Assembly (NCBI GenBank): GCA_012520515.1
Contig: JAAYOD010000046.1
Coordinates: 1-47,890 of the forward strand
Direction of reading: 5' to 3'
DNA from: Clostridiales bacterium
Lineage (GTDB): Bacteria > Bacillota > Clostridia > Christensenellales > DTU072
DNA length: 47,890 nucleotides
Numbering within the stretch: position 1 is the stretch's first letter; each line of letters opens with the position of its first letter. Under the pieces are notes generated by a model. It saw nothing but the letters and a program-made list of their open reading frames with translations. It was not told the DNA's origin and made no database searches. Shown piece after piece: positions 16,101 to 26,884 of the stretch. The position numbers were made by a program, and so were the translations under genes.

Positions 16101-17085
16101 CGATGGCACACCCCTCCAGATTGTGCTTAATCCGCTAGGCGTTCCTTCCCGTATGAATATCGGGCAAGTGCTTGAAGTGCATTTAGGTATGGTAGCTAAA
16201 ATGCTAGACTGGAAAGTGGCATCGCCTGTATTTGACGGAGCTAGAGAAGAAGATATAGTAAAACTGTATAAGCAAAACGGTATGTCGCCAGATGGTAAAT
16301 GGCAGTTGTTTGACGGCCGTACAGGAGAGCCTTTTGAGCACAAAATCACAGTTGGATATATGTATATGCTCAAGCTTATCCACTTAGTTGACGATAAAAT
16401 TCACGCACGCTCAGTAGGACCATATAGCTTAGTTACGCAACAACCGTTAGGCGGTAAGGCGCAATTTGGCGGACAGAGATTTGGTGAGATGGAAGTTTGG
16501 GCGTTAGAGGCGTATGGAGCTAGCCATATTTTGCAAGAGGTGTTGACGGTAAAATCCGACGATGTTATGGGCAGAAACAAGGTATTCCACTCCATTATAA
16601 ACGCAAGCGTCACAACAGAGCCTGGCATTCCTGAAGCATTTCGAGTGCTTCGTCGAGAAATGCAAGCATTGGGGCTTGATATCAAGTTAAGCGAAAACGG
16701 GCAAGAAGTTATTCTGCCTGATAGCTATGACGATGAAAGAGATTATGAGCCAATGCTTAAGAAGAGAGAAAAGTTTAAGGAAATCAGCTTAGATGAAAGC
16801 TTAGGCGACATGAGCGGATTTGGCTCCTTGTTCCCAAGCGAAATTGACCCTGTGGGAGAAGATGACGATATCTCTGAAGAAGCTATAAGTGCAGGTGATG
16901 AGGACCTATTAAAAGGCTTGTTTAACTTGGAAGATAGCTTAGATGTCTTTGCCGACAGCGGACTATTAGGTAAAGATGACGACGATGAAGAAATAAGCAG
17001 TGAAGACTTTTCTAAAGAAATGGGCCTAGATAAATTGGATACCGATATCCTATCTCAGGCTTTTGGCGACGACGACCTAGTATAG
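13183..17085 (+). CDS. rpoB: RNA polymerase subunit beta
   Basis: 1300 residues. Conserved blocks run in order, including the rifampicin pocket ([13 protein letters not shown] then [12 protein letters not shown]), [12 protein letters not shown], and near the C-terminus the [15 protein letters not shown] motif. The residues matching E. coli D516, H526 and S531 are wild type, so the pocket looks drug-sensitive. After the conserved core (about residue 1170) an extra tail of some 130 residues follows, rich in Asp and Glu, longer than the short acidic tails of Bacillus. The promoter and leader directly upstream are its own. rpoC starts 18 bases after the stop. Confidence 0.97.
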   Translation: MSESMRKIMCGKTERVTFSRIKHNCEMPNLIEIQKDSYKEFVEKGIEKVFRDFSPITDYSAKMELEFLDPNLDGVCKYTIKECKDRDVTYTSPLKVKIRLTVKDTGKMIEQTVFMGDIPKMTEEGTFIINGAERVVVSQLVRSPGVYTKSEIDKNEVTRYNTTVIPNRGAWLEFEQDANGILNVRVYKARKMNATILLRALGFSSDQELLELFDNDPMIAATVAKDGDIDNTAIAKVELYRKLKPGEVPTQSGVDALLQNIFFEPRRYDISHVGRYKFNKKLSLANRIENLILSRPAIDEMGEIIAEVDDKPLSYETAKRIQDAGINVVYLKCSEEYAKKHGQAEIKIIGNNTVDLAAYIDCNPRELGIKENVYYPTLKSLLEDFGDDQEALKQAIIAQKEKLVYKHITTDDIVASVNYNINMKYGFWEEDNIDHLANRRVRSVGELLQNYFRIGMARLEKNIREKMATVQDPNEITPQSLINIRPISSAIREFFGSSQLSQFMDQPNPIAELTHKRKLSALGPGGLNRERAGFEVRDVHYTHYGRMCPIETPEGQNIGLITSLSSYAKTNEYGFIQTPYFKVIKGTGIVTDEAHYFDADEEDRYIIAQANEPVDENNKLVNKRVTCRYRDKIREFPAEEIEYMDVDPKQLVSVATSLIPFLENDDANRALMGSNMQRQAVPLLRPEAPIVGTGMEYKVATDSGVCVIAKADGVVKTVSADHIIVQNDDGEEEFYELQKFRRSNQCTCINQRPIVSKGDKVKKGEIIADGPATDNGELALGKNVLIGFMTWEGYNYEDAILISEDLVKDDTFTTIHIEKYELEARDTKLGKEIITRDIPNVSEDLLKNLDENGIIRIGAEVKSGDYLVGKVTPKGETELTPEERLLRAIFGEKARDVRDVSLKVPHGESGTVVDVNVFTREEKDELDPGVNQLVRVYIAQKRKISVGDKMAGRHGNKGVISRVLPREDMPFMADGTPLQIVLNPLGVPSRMNIGQVLEVHLGMVAKMLDWKVASPVFDGAREEDIVKLYKQNGMSPDGKWQLFDGRTGEPFEHKITVGYMYMLKLIHLVDDKIHARSVGPYSLVTQQPLGGKAQFGGQRFGEMEVWALEAYGASHILQEVLTVKSDDVMGRNKVFHSIINASVTTEPGIPEAFRVLRREMQALGLDIKLSENGQEVILPDSYDDERDYEPMLKKREKFKEISLDESLGDMSGFGSLFPSEIDPVGEDDDISEEAISAGDEDLLKGLFNLEDSLDVFADSGLLGKDDDDEEISSEDFSKEMGLDKLDTDILSQAFGDDDLV

Positions 17086-17103
17086 TAAGAGGTGAAGTAT
17101 AAA

Positions 17104-20100
17104 ATGATTCCTGAAATAAATAATTTTGATTCCATACAAATAAGCATAGCATCTCCTGAAAAGATTAGAGAATGGTCACATGGAGAGGTGTTAAAACCTG
17201 AAACTATAAATTACAGAACACAAAAACCAGAGAGAGATGGACTATTTTGTGAGAGAATTTTTGGACCGACAAAGGACTACGAATGCCATTGCGGAAAGTA
17301 TAAGAGAATCAGGTACAAAGGCGTTATTTGCGATAAGTGCGGCGTTGAAGTAACAAAAAGCAAAGTAAGACGGGAGAGAATGGCGCATATTGACTTAGCA
17401 GCGCCTGTCACTCATATTTGGTATTTTAGAGGCGTTCCAAGCAGAATAAGCACTATACTTAATGTCAGCCCAAAACACATTGAGCAAGTAATTTATTTTG
17501 CCTCATTTATAGTGCTAGACCCTGGCGAAACCAATTTTTATAAAAAGCAAATTATTAAAGAAGAAGAAAGATTGGCGGCAATTGAAGAATTTGGACCAAA
17601 TAGTTTCCGCGCAGGAATGGGCGCAGAGAGTCTTAAAGAGTTGCTTAGAGAAATCGACTTAGAGCAAGAAAGCAAAGAGCTAAAAGAAGCTATTGAAACG
17701 ACAAAAGGCCTAAAGAAAGCTAAGCTTGCTAAAAGATTGGAGATAATTGAAGCGTTTAGAAAGAGCGGAAATCGTCCAGAGTGGATGATACTTGATGTTA
17801 TTCCTGTACTTCCGCCAGAGCTTCGCCCAATGGTTCAGCTAGACGGCGGCAGGTTTGCCACAAGTGACCTTAACGACTTGTATAGAAGAGTTATAAATAG
17901 GAATAACCGTTTGAAAAAGATTATAGAAAGCGGCGCTCCTGATATTATGATTCGCAACGAAAAGCGCATGCTGCAAGAAGCTGTCGATAGCCTTATAGAT
18001 AATGGCCGTCACGGCAAAGCCGTAACAGGCGCTGGCAATCGCCCATTAAAATCTCTTAGCACAATGCTAAGCGGTAAGACAGGGCGTTTTCGTCAAAACC
18101 TGCTTGGTAAGCGTGTTGACTATTCTGGGCGTTCTGTTATTGTGGTAGGACCTGAATTAAAGCTTTATCAATGCGGTTTGCCTAAGGAAATGGCGCTTGA
18201 ATTATTTAAGCCCTTTGTCTTTAGAAAACTTGTAGAAAAAGAAATTTGCAGCAATATAAAGAGTGCAAAGCGCACAGTGGAAAGAGTAAAACCTGTGGTT
18301 TGGGATATCTTGGAAGAAGTTATTAAAGACCATCCTGTACTGTTAAACCGCGCTCCCACTTTGCATAGACTTGGTATTCAAGCTTTTGAGCCTGTGCTAG
18401 TTGAAGGCCGCGCAATTAAACTGCACCCACTAACCTGTACTGCATTTAACGCAGACTTTGACGGCGACCAAATGGCTGTGCATGTACCGCTTGGTTTAGA
18501 AGCGCAAGCTGAAGCTAGAATTCTTATGCTTGCAAGCAACAATATATTAAAGCTTAGTGATGGACAATCCATAGTAACGCCCACTCAAGACATGGTGCTT
18601 GGCACATATTATTTGACGCAAGAAAAAGATATGCCAAAAGATGAAACCAAAATGCGTTACTTTAAAGACCCCAACGAAGCAAAAATGGCTTATCAAGTAA
18701 AAGAGATAGGCTTGCAGGATTGGATTAAGGTTAGGATAATAAAGGAATTAGATGGAGTAGAGTATCGCGGTGTCATTACTACAACGGTAGGAAAAATCAT
18801 TTTTAATGATGCTATTCCTCAAGACCTTGGATTTGTTAAAAGGACACCTGGCAACACCGAAGCGATAATTTCTTTGGAAATTAACAGTATTGTTAAAAAG
18901 AGGACATTAGGTCAAATTGTGGACCGTTGTTTCCGCTTAAAAGGCGCAACGGCGACTGCTGAAGTGCTTGACAAGATAAAAGCGCTTGGATTTAAGTTCT
19001 CAACAGTGAGCGGTATGACTACTAGCGTATTTGATATGAAAATACCTGGAGATAAGTCAGCTATCTTAGAAAAAGCAGATAAAGAAGTATTGCAAATTGA
19101 GAAAAACTTCAAGCGCGGACTTATCACTGATGAAGAAAGATACAAAGAAGTTATTGATATTTGGACAGGAGCTACTGCCGAAGTTGAGAAAGACCTTGAA
19201 AGCAACTTTAAGAACTTTGACAGGTTTAACCCCATTTGGATGATGGCTAATTCAGGCGCGCGTGGCAGTATGCAACAATTAAAACAGCTATCTGGTATGC
19301 GTGGTCTTATGAATGACCCGTCTGGTAGAGTTATTGAGATTCCTGTTAAGTCATCTTTCCGTGAAGGCCTATCCGTTTTGGAATACTTTATTTCCTCTCA
19401 CGGCGCGCGTAAAGGTGGAGCCGACACAGCGCTAAAAACTGCTGACTCTGGTTATTTGACAAGAAGACTAGTTGATGTTAGCCAAGATGTTATTATTAAC
19501 GAAATTGATTGCGGAGATACCAAAGGCATGGTAATTACTGACCTTGATTATGGCAGTGGCGTGGAGTCCATAGCAGAGAGAATTACGGGCAGGTTTACCA
19601 TAGGTGATGTCATTAATCCAAAGACTGGCGAAATTATTGTGCCACATGGAGAGATGATAACAGAAGATACTGCAAAAGAGATTAAAGACGCAGGCATAAA
19701 GTCAGTTAAGATTCGTAACATTTTGACTTGCAAGTGCAAGCGTGGTTTGTGCAGTAAGTGCTATGGCGCTAATATGAGCAGCAATAACCCTGTTAAGCTT
19801 GGCGAAGCTGTTGGAATTATTGCAGCTCAATCCATCGGTGAGCCTGGAACACAGCTTACCATGAGAACATTCCACACAGGTGGTGTTGCGTCCAGCGCGG
19901 ACATTACGCTAGGTCTTCCTAGAGTGCAAGAGCTAGTTGAAGCAAGAAAACCAAAAGGCTATGCGCCTGTTGCTGACATTAAAGGCAAGGTAACCACAAA
20001 GCTAACAGATGATGGCAGAATTGATACTGTTATTGTGGAAAATGAAGAAGGGTCTAAAGAGTATAAAATTCCGCAAGGTATAAAAGTGCTTGTTAAAGAC

Positions 20101-20712
20101 GGCGATGTGGTAGAGGCTGGCACACAAATTTATGCAGGTAATGTAGACCCACATGAAGTGTTAAAGACAAAAGGCGTAGCTGGCGTACAAGAGTTTATGA
20201 TTAGGGAAATTCAAAGAGCTTACAGAAGCAACGGCGTGCATATCAATGATAAGCATATAGAAATTATTATTCGTCAAATGCTAAGAAAGGTAAGAATAAG
20301 CAATCCTAATGATACTGACTTATTATATAATGAGCTTGTCGATGTTTCAAGGCTAGAAGAAGCTAATGAAAAAGCTTTGGAAAATGGCGGAATGCCAGCA
20401 ACAGCTATTAGAGTATTGCTAGGAATAACAAAGGCAGCGCTAGCTACTGAGTCATTCTTGAGTGCAGCGTCATTTCAAGAGACTGCAAAAGTGCTTACTG
20501 ACGCTGCTATAAAAGCTAAGACAGACAGCCTTGTAGGATTAAAGGAAAATGTTATTATAGGTAAACTGATACCCGCAGGCACTGGTCTTAAGAATTATAA
20601 AAATATAAAGCTTAAAGAAAATGATGAAATATTGTCTGGCTCTAAGGTAAAGAGTAATCTGGCAGAAAGTGACTTTAGAGATATCTTTGAGCAGATATCG
20701 GACGCAGAATAA
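17104..20712 (+). CDS. rpoC: RNA polymerase subunit beta-prime
   Basis: 1202 residues. ATG 17104 is used because the GAGGTG ribosome binding site (17089-17094) overlaps an in-frame GTG at 17092. The N-terminal zinc site is C-H-C-G-K-Y-K with C-D-K-C-G (about 62-80). The catalytic N-A-D-F-D-G-D-Q-M lies near 448-456. The second zinc site is [11 protein letters not shown], and the trigger-loop/bridge region contains [16 protein letters not shown]. Length fits the compact form of Bacillota. Cotranscribed with rpoB. No ribosomal protein gene follows; the next gene is metK after a hairpin. Confidence 0.97.
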   Translation: MIPEINNFDSIQISIASPEKIREWSHGEVLKPETINYRTQKPERDGLFCERIFGPTKDYECHCGKYKRIRYKGVICDKCGVEVTKSKVRRERMAHIDLAAPVTHIWYFRGVPSRISTILNVSPKHIEQVIYFASFIVLDPGETNFYKKQIIKEEERLAAIEEFGPNSFRAGMGAESLKELLREIDLEQESKELKEAIETTKGLKKAKLAKRLEIIEAFRKSGNRPEWMILDVIPVLPPELRPMVQLDGGRFATSDLNDLYRRVINRNNRLKKIIESGAPDIMIRNEKRMLQEAVDSLIDNGRHGKAVTGAGNRPLKSLSTMLSGKTGRFRQNLLGKRVDYSGRSVIVVGPELKLYQCGLPKEMALELFKPFVFRKLVEKEICSNIKSAKRTVERVKPVVWDILEEVIKDHPVLLNRAPTLHRLGIQAFEPVLVEGRAIKLHPLTCTAFNADFDGDQMAVHVPLGLEAQAEARILMLASNNILKLSDGQSIVTPTQDMVLGTYYLTQEKDMPKDETKMRYFKDPNEAKMAYQVKEIGLQDWIKVRIIKELDGVEYRGVITTTVGKIIFNDAIPQDLGFVKRTPGNTEAIISLEINSIVKKRTLGQIVDRCFRLKGATATAEVLDKIKALGFKFSTVSGMTTSVFDMKIPGDKSAILEKADKEVLQIEKNFKRGLITDEERYKEVIDIWTGATAEVEKDLESNFKNFDRFNPIWMMANSGARGSMQQLKQLSGMRGLMNDPSGRVIEIPVKSSFREGLSVLEYFISSHGARKGGADTALKTADSGYLTRRLVDVSQDVIINEIDCGDTKGMVITDLDYGSGVESIAERITGRFTIGDVINPKTGEIIVPHGEMITEDTAKEIKDAGIKSVKIRNILTCKCKRGLCSKCYGANMSSNNPVKLGEAVGIIAAQSIGEPGTQLTMRTFHTGGVASSADITLGLPRVQELVEARKPKGYAPVADIKGKVTTKLTDDGRIDTVIVENEEGSKEYKIPQGIKVLVKDGDVVEAGTQIYAGNVDPHEVLKTKGVAGVQEFMIREIQRAYRSNGVHINDKHIEIIIRQMLRKVRISNPNDTDLLYNELVDVSRLEEANEKALENGGMPATAIRVLLGITKAALATESFLSAASFQETAKVLTDAAIKAKTDSLVGLKENVIIGKLIPAGTGLKNYKNIKLKENDEILSGSKVKSNLAESDFRDIFEQISDAE

Positions 20713-20731
20713 CATATATAATAGCGGCATT

Positions 20732-20772
20732 TTGGGTTATGAGTTATTTTGCGCCTATAACCCAATTTCTTT
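20732..20772 (+). terminator. Hairpin between rpoC and metK
   Basis: A 9-bp stem TTGGGTTAT/ATAACCCAA (20732-20740 with 20757-20765), a 16-base loop, then TTTCTTT. A modest terminator. Since no promoter could be placed before metK, it may allow partial read-through from rpoBC. Confidence 0.6.
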
Positions 20773-20784
20773 GAAAGGAGAAAA

Positions 20785-21957
20785 ATGAAAAGGTTATTTA
20801 CAAGTGAAAGTGTAACAGAAGGGCATCCTGATAAGATTTGCGACCAAGTTAGCGATGCTATTTTGGACGCTATACTTGCGCAAGATAAAAATGCAAGAGT
20901 GGCTTGCGAATGTTCTTGCACTACAAACTTTTTGCTCATAATGGGAGAAATTACTACAATGGCTAATGTAGATGTTGAAAAGGTAGCAAGAGAGACTATA
21001 AAAAATATTGGCTATGATAGTGATGAGTGTGGCTTTAATTATCAAACTTGTCAAATAAAAGTTCTTTTGAATAAACAATCGCCTGATATAGCAATGGGGG
21101 TAAATGACAGCTTAGAGAGTAAAGACACCAATGAGATGTTTTCCAAGGTGGGGGCGGGCGACCAAGGTATGATGTATGGCTATGCCACAGATGAAACGCA
21201 AGAATATATGCCTCTCTCTATATTGCTCAGCCATAGGCTTTGTCAAAAGCTTGCAAAAGTTAGGAAAGAAAAAATCATTGATTATTTAAGACCTGACGGC
21301 AAAGCGCAAGTTACAGTAGAATATAAAAACAATAAGATAAATAGGATAGATACAATTGTTGTCAGTGCGCAACATCACGCTGATGTAGATATTGAAGTTG
21401 TGCGAAAAGATATTATGGAAAAGGTGATAAAGCCTACCATAGACAGCGACCTTATAGATGAAGATACTAAGTTTTTTATCAATCCAACGGGGCGGTTTGT
21501 CATAGGCGGGCCTATGGGAGATAGCGGGCTTACTGGCAGAAAAATCATAGTTGATACCTATGGTGGATATGTCCCGCATGGCGGTGGTTGCTTTAGCGGC
21601 AAAGACCCAACAAAAGTGGACAGGAGCGCCGCTTATTATGCTAGATATGTTGCTAAAAACTTAGTAGCAAGCGGAGTATGCAATAGGTGTGAGATATGCG
21701 TAGCTTACGCTATTGGCAAAGCTAACCCTGTAAGCATAGATATAAATTCTTTTGGCACATCTAAAGTGGGAGATGAAAAGCTGGTAGAGATAGTAAAAAA
21801 AGTCTTTGATTTCCGCCCGCAAGCTATAATAAATAATCTCTCATTAAATCAGCCTATATATGCAAAATCAGCAAGCTATGGACATTTTGGCAGAGAAATT
21901 TTTTCTTGGGAAAAATTAGATAAGATAAAGGAAATCAAAGCTTACCTTGCAAAATGA
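20785..21957 (+). CDS. metK: S-adenosylmethionine synthetase
   Basis: 390 residues, the family's normal size. It makes S-adenosylmethionine from methionine and [15 protein letters not shown] (residues about 5-16) and [12 protein letters not shown] carry substrate and metal contacts. [18 protein letters not shown] is the phosphate loop signature. AAAGGAG precedes the ATG. Only 72 bases separate it from rpoC, with no room for a SAM riboswitch. Its stop overlaps the recD2 start (ATGA). Confidence 0.96.
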   Translation: MKRLFTSESVTEGHPDKICDQVSDAILDAILAQDKNARVACECSCTTNFLLIMGEITTMANVDVEKVARETIKNIGYDSDECGFNYQTCQIKVLLNKQSPDIAMGVNDSLESKDTNEMFSKVGAGDQGMMYGYATDETQEYMPLSILLSHRLCQKLAKVRKEKIIDYLRPDGKAQVTVEYKNNKINRIDTIVVSAQHHADVDIEVVRKDIMEKVIKPTIDSDLIDEDTKFFINPTGRFVIGGPMGDSGLTGRKIIVDTYGGYVPHGGGCFSGKDPTKVDRSAAYYARYVAKNLVASGVCNRCEICVAYAIGKANPVSIDINSFGTSKVGDEKLVEIVKKVFDFRPQAIINNLSLNQPIYAKSASYGHFGREIFSWEKLDKIKEIKAYLAK

Positions 21958-24155
21958 CTATTAAAGGTACAGTATTTGGCATAATTTATGTAAACGAAGA
22001 AAATGGATATTCTGTAATAGAATTTGAAGCCGACAACAACAGGTACTTTACCGCTGTCGGCATTTTTCCTATTGTGGAAGAGGGAGAAATGCTCTCTCTT
22101 ACTGGCGAATTTCATCAAAACGCAAAGTTTGGAGAACAGTTTGTAGTAGAGCAGGTAGAGTTTGTAAAACCAAGCGATATAACAAGTATAAAAAAATACT
22201 TATCTAGCGGTCTGTTTAAGGGAATTGGGGAAAAGCTAGCAAATGAAATAGTAAAAAAGTTTGGCGCTAGCACAATGGACATTATAGAAAACAACCCCAA
22301 AGAGCTAAAAAAAGTTAGCGGAATAGGCAAGGCAAAACTAGCTTCCATTATTGAAAGTTATCAAGTAAACAAAGAGATGAAAGAGAGTATATTCTTCTTG
22401 CAAAAACAAGATATTACTATGAATATAGCTCTCAAAATATATAGGTTTTATGGAGATACCACCATAACAGTAATAAAAAACAATCCTTATATTTTGGTAA
22501 AAGATATAGATGGCGTGGGGTTTTTTACTGCTGATAAAATTGCTATGAAGTTAGGGATTGCAGAGGATAGCGCTTTCCGTATTCAAGCGGCAATTTATCA
22601 CACTTTAACAGAAGCGGCTTTAAGAGGTGGCCATACTTGCTTGCCTGATAATATCCTTATCAGTCAAACGGCCAACCTGTTAAAATTTGGAAATCTAGAC
22701 GCAATTATAGAATGCCTAGACGGTATGGATAATATTAAGGTGGTCAATGTAGACGATGTAAATATGGTTGTGACAAAAGTTAATTTTCATACAGAGAAGT
22801 TAATTGCAACTAAATTACTATCTCTAAACGCCACAGCAGAAAAATGGGATTTTGATATAGCAAAAGAGTTTGAGTATTACCAAAAGACTAGCGGACTTGA
22901 ATTGCACGATTTGCAAAAGTATGCGATAAAAAGCGTTTTTGAAAATGGTGTTAGTGTTATAACAGGCGGCCCTGGAACGGGAAAAACCACCATAATAAAG
23001 GGAATAACAAGCATTCTTACCAATCACAATAAAAAGGTGGCTTTATGCGCGCCTACAGGAAGGGCAAGCAAGCGAATGACGGAAGCTACGGGAATAGAAG
23101 CTAAGACTATTCATAGATTGCTTGGTGTAGAGTTTGGCAGAAATGATGGCAATGCATTTACGCATAACGAAAGTAATTTACTTGAGCTTGACGCACTTAT
23201 TGTAGATGAAATAAGCATGGCTGATATTTATATTTTCCACGCTCTTGTAAAGGCAATGCCCTTTGGAGCAAGACTTATTTTAGTTGGGGATAAAGACCAG
23301 TTGCCTAGCGTTTCTTGCGGTAATATTCTTGCTGACATAATTAGTAGCGGACTTATTAATGTGGTCTATCTTACTGAAGTTTATAGACAATCAAAAGAAA
23401 GTGCAATCGTTACAAATGCCCACAGAATTAATGAAGGTAAAATGCCTATAACGCAAGGTGCAAAAGATTTCTTTATAGACACACAAGAGGACAATTTGGG
23501 TATCCTAAATGCTGTAACTAGTATGACAAAGTCAAGAATACCAAATTACTTAGATATAAATTCTAAAGAAATCCAAGTGCTTACGCCTATTAGAAAAGGT
23601 TTAGTTGGAGTGGAGAATTTGAATGTAGAGTTACAAAAAGCATTAAATCCAACTGGACAAGGCATTAAGTATAAAGACACTTATTTTCTTGTTGGCGACA
23701 AGGTTATGCAGACTGTAAATAACTATACTGTAGAATGGAAAAAGCTAGGTAATTATGAGAGCGGAAAAGGCGTCTTTAATGGCGACATAGGCTATGTTAT
23801 TGACGCCTATGATGATACAGTTATAGTTGAGTTTGAAGATGGAAAGGTGGTAACTTATAAAGCAGGGGACTTAGATGAATTAGTGCTTGCATATTGTGTC
23901 AGCGTTCATAAGTCGCAAGGCAGTGAGTTTGATGTGGTTATTATTGTCATTAGCGGTGGAAGCTATATGCTTTTGACAAGAAATCTTTTGTATACTGCAG
24001 TAACGCGCGCAAAAAAAATGGTGGTGCTTATTGGCAGTCAAGAAAATATAGCTAAAACGGTGTCTAATACCTATACGGTAAAACGACATTCGCTTTTAAG
24101 ACATTTTTTGCTTAGCGGAAAATCAAAGGTTGATTTGTTATGGGGAATAAGTTAA
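21954..24155 (+). CDS. recD2: ATP-dependent DNA helicase RecD2
   Basis: 733 residues. Superfamily 1B 5'-3' helicase of the RecD2/YrrC type, which acts in replication-fork and recombination repair without RecBC. An OB-like N-terminal region and helix-hairpin-helix repeats ([16 protein letters not shown]) occupy about 60-230. Walker [10 protein letters not shown] starts near residue 339. D-E-I-S-M-A-D is motif [16 protein letters not shown] is motif V, and Y-T-A-V-T-R-A-K is motif VI. Overlaps metK by 4 bases and comF by 16, so the three are translationally coupled. Confidence 0.94.
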   Translation: MTIKGTVFGIIYVNEENGYSVIEFEADNNRYFTAVGIFPIVEEGEMLSLTGEFHQNAKFGEQFVVEQVEFVKPSDITSIKKYLSSGLFKGIGEKLANEIVKKFGASTMDIIENNPKELKKVSGIGKAKLASIIESYQVNKEMKESIFFLQKQDITMNIALKIYRFYGDTTITVIKNNPYILVKDIDGVGFFTADKIAMKLGIAEDSAFRIQAAIYHTLTEAALRGGHTCLPDNILISQTANLLKFGNLDAIIECLDGMDNIKVVNVDDVNMVVTKVNFHTEKLIATKLLSLNATAEKWDFDIAKEFEYYQKTSGLELHDLQKYAIKSVFENGVSVITGGPGTGKTTIIKGITSILTNHNKKVALCAPTGRASKRMTEATGIEAKTIHRLLGVEFGRNDGNAFTHNESNLLELDALIVDEISMADIYIFHALVKAMPFGARLILVGDKDQLPSVSCGNILADIISSGLINVVYLTEVYRQSKESAIVTNAHRINEGKMPITQGAKDFFIDTQEDNLGILNAVTSMTKSRIPNYLDINSKEIQVLTPIRKGLVGVENLNVELQKALNPTGQGIKYKDTYFLVGDKVMQTVNNYTVEWKKLGNYESGKGVFNGDIGYVIDAYDDTVIVEFEDGKVVTYKAGDLDELVLAYCVSVHKSQGSEFDVVIIVISGGSYMLLTRNLLYTAVTRAKKMVVLIGSQENIAKTVSNTYTVKRHSLLRHFLLSGKSKVDLLWGIS

Positions 24156-24811
24156 AGCAGTTCTTTAATAAAGTTTTGGATATTATGTATCCAAAAGGTC
24201 TTGCGTGTATTTCTTGCCAAAGAGAGCTAGACGACCATGAAAGAGAGTATGCCTTATGTAAAAAATGCCACGGCTTACTTACGCCAGTTGAAAGTCATAC
24301 AAAGATTATTATAGGCACCAAGGTTTTTAGTTGTTTTGAATATGACAAAGTGGCAAGGCAGTTTGTGCTTAGTTATAAAGATAGCGAAAAGCCTTATATA
24401 GCTGAATACATAGCAAAGTTTATCAAGGATAAGTATATAGAAAAAAACTTAGACCTAGATGGCATTGTGTTTGTTCCGTCCAGCCTTAAAAAAATTAGCA
24501 AAAGAGGCTATGACGCATTAAAAATTGTGGCAAAGCATTTGTCAAGTATGCTTGATATCCCTATTCTTTATGGGCTTAGTAAAAAAAATGTTGCTACTGA
24601 TTTGACTGAAGTGCCAAAAGAAAAGCGCGCTAAAGCAGTTGAAGATATGTTTTTTGTAGCAAAAGATAATAACCTTAAAGATAAAAAGGTGTTAATTATT
24701 GACGATGTAATTACGACGGGCGCTACTTTAAATAAGTGCGTAAAAGAACTACAAAATGTTGGCGTAAAAGAAGTTACGGCAATAACATTTAGTAAAGCTT
24801 ATCACCAATAA
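24140..24811 (+). CDS. comF: ComF family phosphoribosyltransferase-like protein
   Basis: 223 residues. Zinc-finger-like N-terminus C-I-S-C-x(14)-C-K-K-C (about 17-38), then a phosphoribosyltransferase fold with V-L-I-I-D-D-V-I-T-T-G-A-T-L (about 188-200) as the PRPP loop. ComF proteins take part in DNA uptake or recombination, and the N-terminal fingers are typical. The expected R-x-x-N/Q-x-x-L region appears only weakly (V-A-T-D-L-T-E-V). Starts inside recD2; such recD2-comF neighbours fit a DNA-handling operon. Confidence 0.88.
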   Translation: MGNKLKQFFNKVLDIMYPKGLACISCQRELDDHEREYALCKKCHGLLTPVESHTKIIIGTKVFSCFEYDKVARQFVLSYKDSEKPYIAEYIAKFIKDKYIEKNLDLDGIVFVPSSLKKISKRGYDALKIVAKHLSSMLDIPILYGLSKKNVATDLTEVPKEKRAKAVEDMFFVAKDNNLKDKKVLIIDDVITTGATLNKCVKELQNVGVKEVTAITFSKAYHQ

Positions 24812-24837
24812 GTAGGATAAAAAATTCATTTTTTATA

Positions 24838-24866
24838 AGTTTTTGCATAATTTTGCGCAAAAAACT
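24838..24866 (+). terminator. Weak hairpin after comF
   Basis: AGTTTTTGC (24838-24846) and GCAAAAAACT (24857-24866) can pair with one bulge. No T-run follows, so this is only a possible terminator. Confidence 0.3.
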
Positions 24867-24889
24867 AGCCAAATCGCTTTTTGTTAGTA

Positions 24890-24918
24890 TTGACAACCTT
24901 TATGTTAAATAATATAAT
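24890..24918 (+). promoter_or_regulatory. Promoter of the DUF2804 gene
   Basis: A perfect TTGACA (24890-24895), 17 bases, and a perfect TATAAT (24913-24918), 58 bases ahead of the chosen start. Confidence 0.8.
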
Positions 24919-24975
24919 TAGTAATATGTTTAATGATAAAATAAATAAAAAATTATGTATATGAGAGGTGGAAAA

Positions 24976-26022
24976 ATGGTGCAAAAAGAAATTACAACTA
25001 GACAGCCTTTATTAAATGAAAAAGGCGATATAGCAAATCCAGGCTATGCCAAAACTTTGATATGGGATTATAATAGAGAAAATATCACAAAGCGCGCTAC
25101 GCGCATTAAGGAATGGGATTATTATTATATAGGCAACGATGACAGTGCTATATGCCTAACTATCGCTGACCTTGGCTATGTAGGCGCATTGAGCGCGTCA
25201 GTGCTTGACTTTAATGAGCCGTCGCAAATAACTAAAAGCAGTGTTTGTCTATTTCCTATAGGCAAAATGAAAATGCCAAGAACATCGGTCGTTGGCGACG
25301 CTGTATGGAAAAATAAAGATGGCGTTGAGATGAGCTTTTTAAACGATGGCCAAACTAGACACCTTTTTGGCAAGTATCCAAAGTTTGGCAACAACGGTGA
25401 AGAATTGACCTTTGATATAGTGCTTACAGATGCGCCTAAAGAGAGCATGGTAATTGCTACACCTTTTGCAAAGAAAAAACATTTTTACTATAATCAAAAA
25501 ATTAATTGTATAAAAGCTAAGGGTGTTTATACGCTTGGCGACAAGGAGTACAAATTAGATGAAAAGACAAAGAGCCTTGCTACGCTTGACTGGGGAAGGG
25601 GCGTTTGGACATATGACAATACTTGGTACTGGGGAAGTTTGCAGGCAATATTAGAAGATGGCTCTACATTTGGATTTAATATTGGCTATGGTTTTGGCAA
25701 CAATGACCAAGCGACTGAAAATATGGTGTTTTATAAAGGTATTAGTCATAAATTAGATGAAGTTACTTTTAATATACCAAAAAATGATGATGGCTCTTTT
25801 AATTATTTAGGAGATTGGACATTTACTTCAAACGATGACCGTTTTTATATGGAAATGAAACCTATCATTGACAGGTACGCGCCATTTGACTTAAAGATTA
25901 TGGCTATGATACCGCACCAAGTTTTTGGGCATTTTACAGGATATGTTAAACTTGACGATGGCACAAAGATAGAAGTTTCTAATTTGCTTGGGTTTGCTGA
26001 ACATGTGCATAACAAGTGGTAA
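24976..26022 (+). CDS. DUF2804 family protein
   Basis: 348 residues. ATG 24976 follows GAGGTGG; an in-frame ATG 21 bases upstream would place the site inside the gene. The protein is rich in beta-strand and aromatic residues, with Y-A-K-T-L-I-W-D-Y-N-R near the start, L-D-W-G-R-G-V-W-T-Y near 207 and F-G-H-F-T-G-Y-V near the end. This pattern matches DUF2804, thought to share a lipocalin-like fold with CrtC hydratases. No signal peptide or membrane helix, so cytoplasmic. The biochemical role is not established. A YdcF-like gene follows after 5 bases. Confidence 0.8.
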   Translation: MVQKEITTRQPLLNEKGDIANPGYAKTLIWDYNRENITKRATRIKEWDYYYIGNDDSAICLTIADLGYVGALSASVLDFNEPSQITKSSVCLFPIGKMKMPRTSVVGDAVWKNKDGVEMSFLNDGQTRHLFGKYPKFGNNGEELTFDIVLTDAPKESMVIATPFAKKKHFYYNQKINCIKAKGVYTLGDKEYKLDEKTKSLATLDWGRGVWTYDNTWYWGSLQAILEDGSTFGFNIGYGFGNNDQATENMVFYKGISHKLDEVTFNIPKNDDGSFNYLGDWTFTSNDDRFYMEMKPIIDRYAPFDLKIMAMIPHQVFGHFTGYVKLDDGTKIEVSNLLGFAEHVHNKW

Positions 26023-26027
26023 AGCGC

Positions 26028-26690
26028 ATGGCAGATAACATAATTATTGTACTTGGACAGTATTTATTAGATGATGGCACTCTCTCTTTGCAGTGCAGAG
26101 AGAGATGCTATCATGCCTTTAATTTGTATAAAGAAAATAAGGGCAATAAGTTTTTGCTGTCGGGCGGAGTAGCTAATAAAAAAGCTAAAATTTCTGAATC
26201 TGAAGCTATGCAAAATTACCTTGTTTCGCTAGGTGTTCTGCCCAAAGACATAATTATGGAAAAGCAATCTAAAAACACCTATGAGAATGCAAAATTTTGC
26301 GCTGAGATTTTAAGCAAATTACAGTACAATAAACTTATTTTGGTGTCTAGCAGTTATCATATTTATAGATGGTACTTTAATCCTGTTAGATTCTTTAAGT
26401 GGATTTTTCACCTTAAAGTAAAACCAGATAGCTGTATAGATAGCTTAATTGTAATGTTAAATGGTTTTGATAAGGAAAAGCCGTCAGTTTTTGCGCTTGT
26501 TAAAAGCGATAAAAACTTAAAAGAGTTTTTGGAAAACAATCAAGATAAAAATGTGTTTGTCAAAACGGTAAACAGCTCTATTAAAAAAGGTTTTTTAATG
26601 AAAAAAATAAAACCGCAAGATATAGATATGCTTGCCAATCTAATAAAAAACTTATATCAGCTAGATGATATAAAGGTTCTAAGACTTTAA
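26028..26690 (+). CDS. YdcF/SanA-like DUF218 protein
   Basis: 220 residues. I use ATG 26028; the earlier GTG at 26016 lies inside the upstream gene and neither has a clear ribosome binding site. The N-terminal half has the DUF218 pattern: I-I-I-V-L-G, a Leu-Ser-x-x-C-R-E-R-C helix, F-L-L-S-G-G, S-E-S-E-A-M, G-V-L-P-K-D-I-I-M-E and K-N-T-Y-E-N-A. The C-terminal 90 residues are Lys-rich and not typical of the family. Many DUF218 proteins are membrane-bound and linked to the envelope, but this one has no membrane helix. Function uncertain; probably cotranscribed with the DUF2804 gene. Confidence 0.75.
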   Translation: MADNIIIVLGQYLLDDGTLSLQCRERCYHAFNLYKENKGNKFLLSGGVANKKAKISESEAMQNYLVSLGVLPKDIIMEKQSKNTYENAKFCAEILSKLQYNKLILVSSSYHIYRWYFNPVRFFKWIFHLKVKPDSCIDSLIVMLNGFDKEKPSVFALVKSDKNLKEFLENNQDKNVFVKTVNSSIKKGFLMKKIKPQDIDMLANLIKNLYQLDDIKVLRL

Positions 26691-26762
26691 GCGATAAAAT
26701 TTGAGTATCAAAAAACATTTCAATGTAAAACATCTTAAATAAGATATGCTAAAGGCGCATAG

Positions 26763-26775
26763 ACTTAGGCTAAGT
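26763..26775. promoter_or_regulatory. Inverted repeat just upstream of the ABC exporter promoter
   Basis: ACTTAGGCTAAGT, a 6-bp half repeated around one central base, flanked by GCGCA and GTGCG that extend the symmetry imperfectly. It ends 11 bases ahead of the -35 box. Could be an operator or part of an RNA hairpin ending the upstream transcript; no T-run follows. Confidence 0.35.
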
Positions 26776-26786
26776 GCGTATTTAAC

Positions 26787-26815
26787 TTGATTATGGGAGA
26801 TAATTTTGTTATAAT
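26787..26815 (+). promoter_or_regulatory. Promoter of the ABC exporter pair
   Basis: TTGATT (26787-26792), 17 bases, and a perfect TATAAT (26810-26815), with a leader of about 60 bases. A second TATAAT at 26841 lacks a -35 box. Confidence 0.65.
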
Positions 26816-26884
26816 TTATTTTCTTTATACACATTTTTAGTATAATAAGAGAGTAACCATTTTTAGTAAATTTAAGGAGAGTTA

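Noticed and set aside
20713-20784. SAM riboswitch before metK
   Set aside because: Only 72 bases are available and the one hairpin lacks SAM aptamer features.
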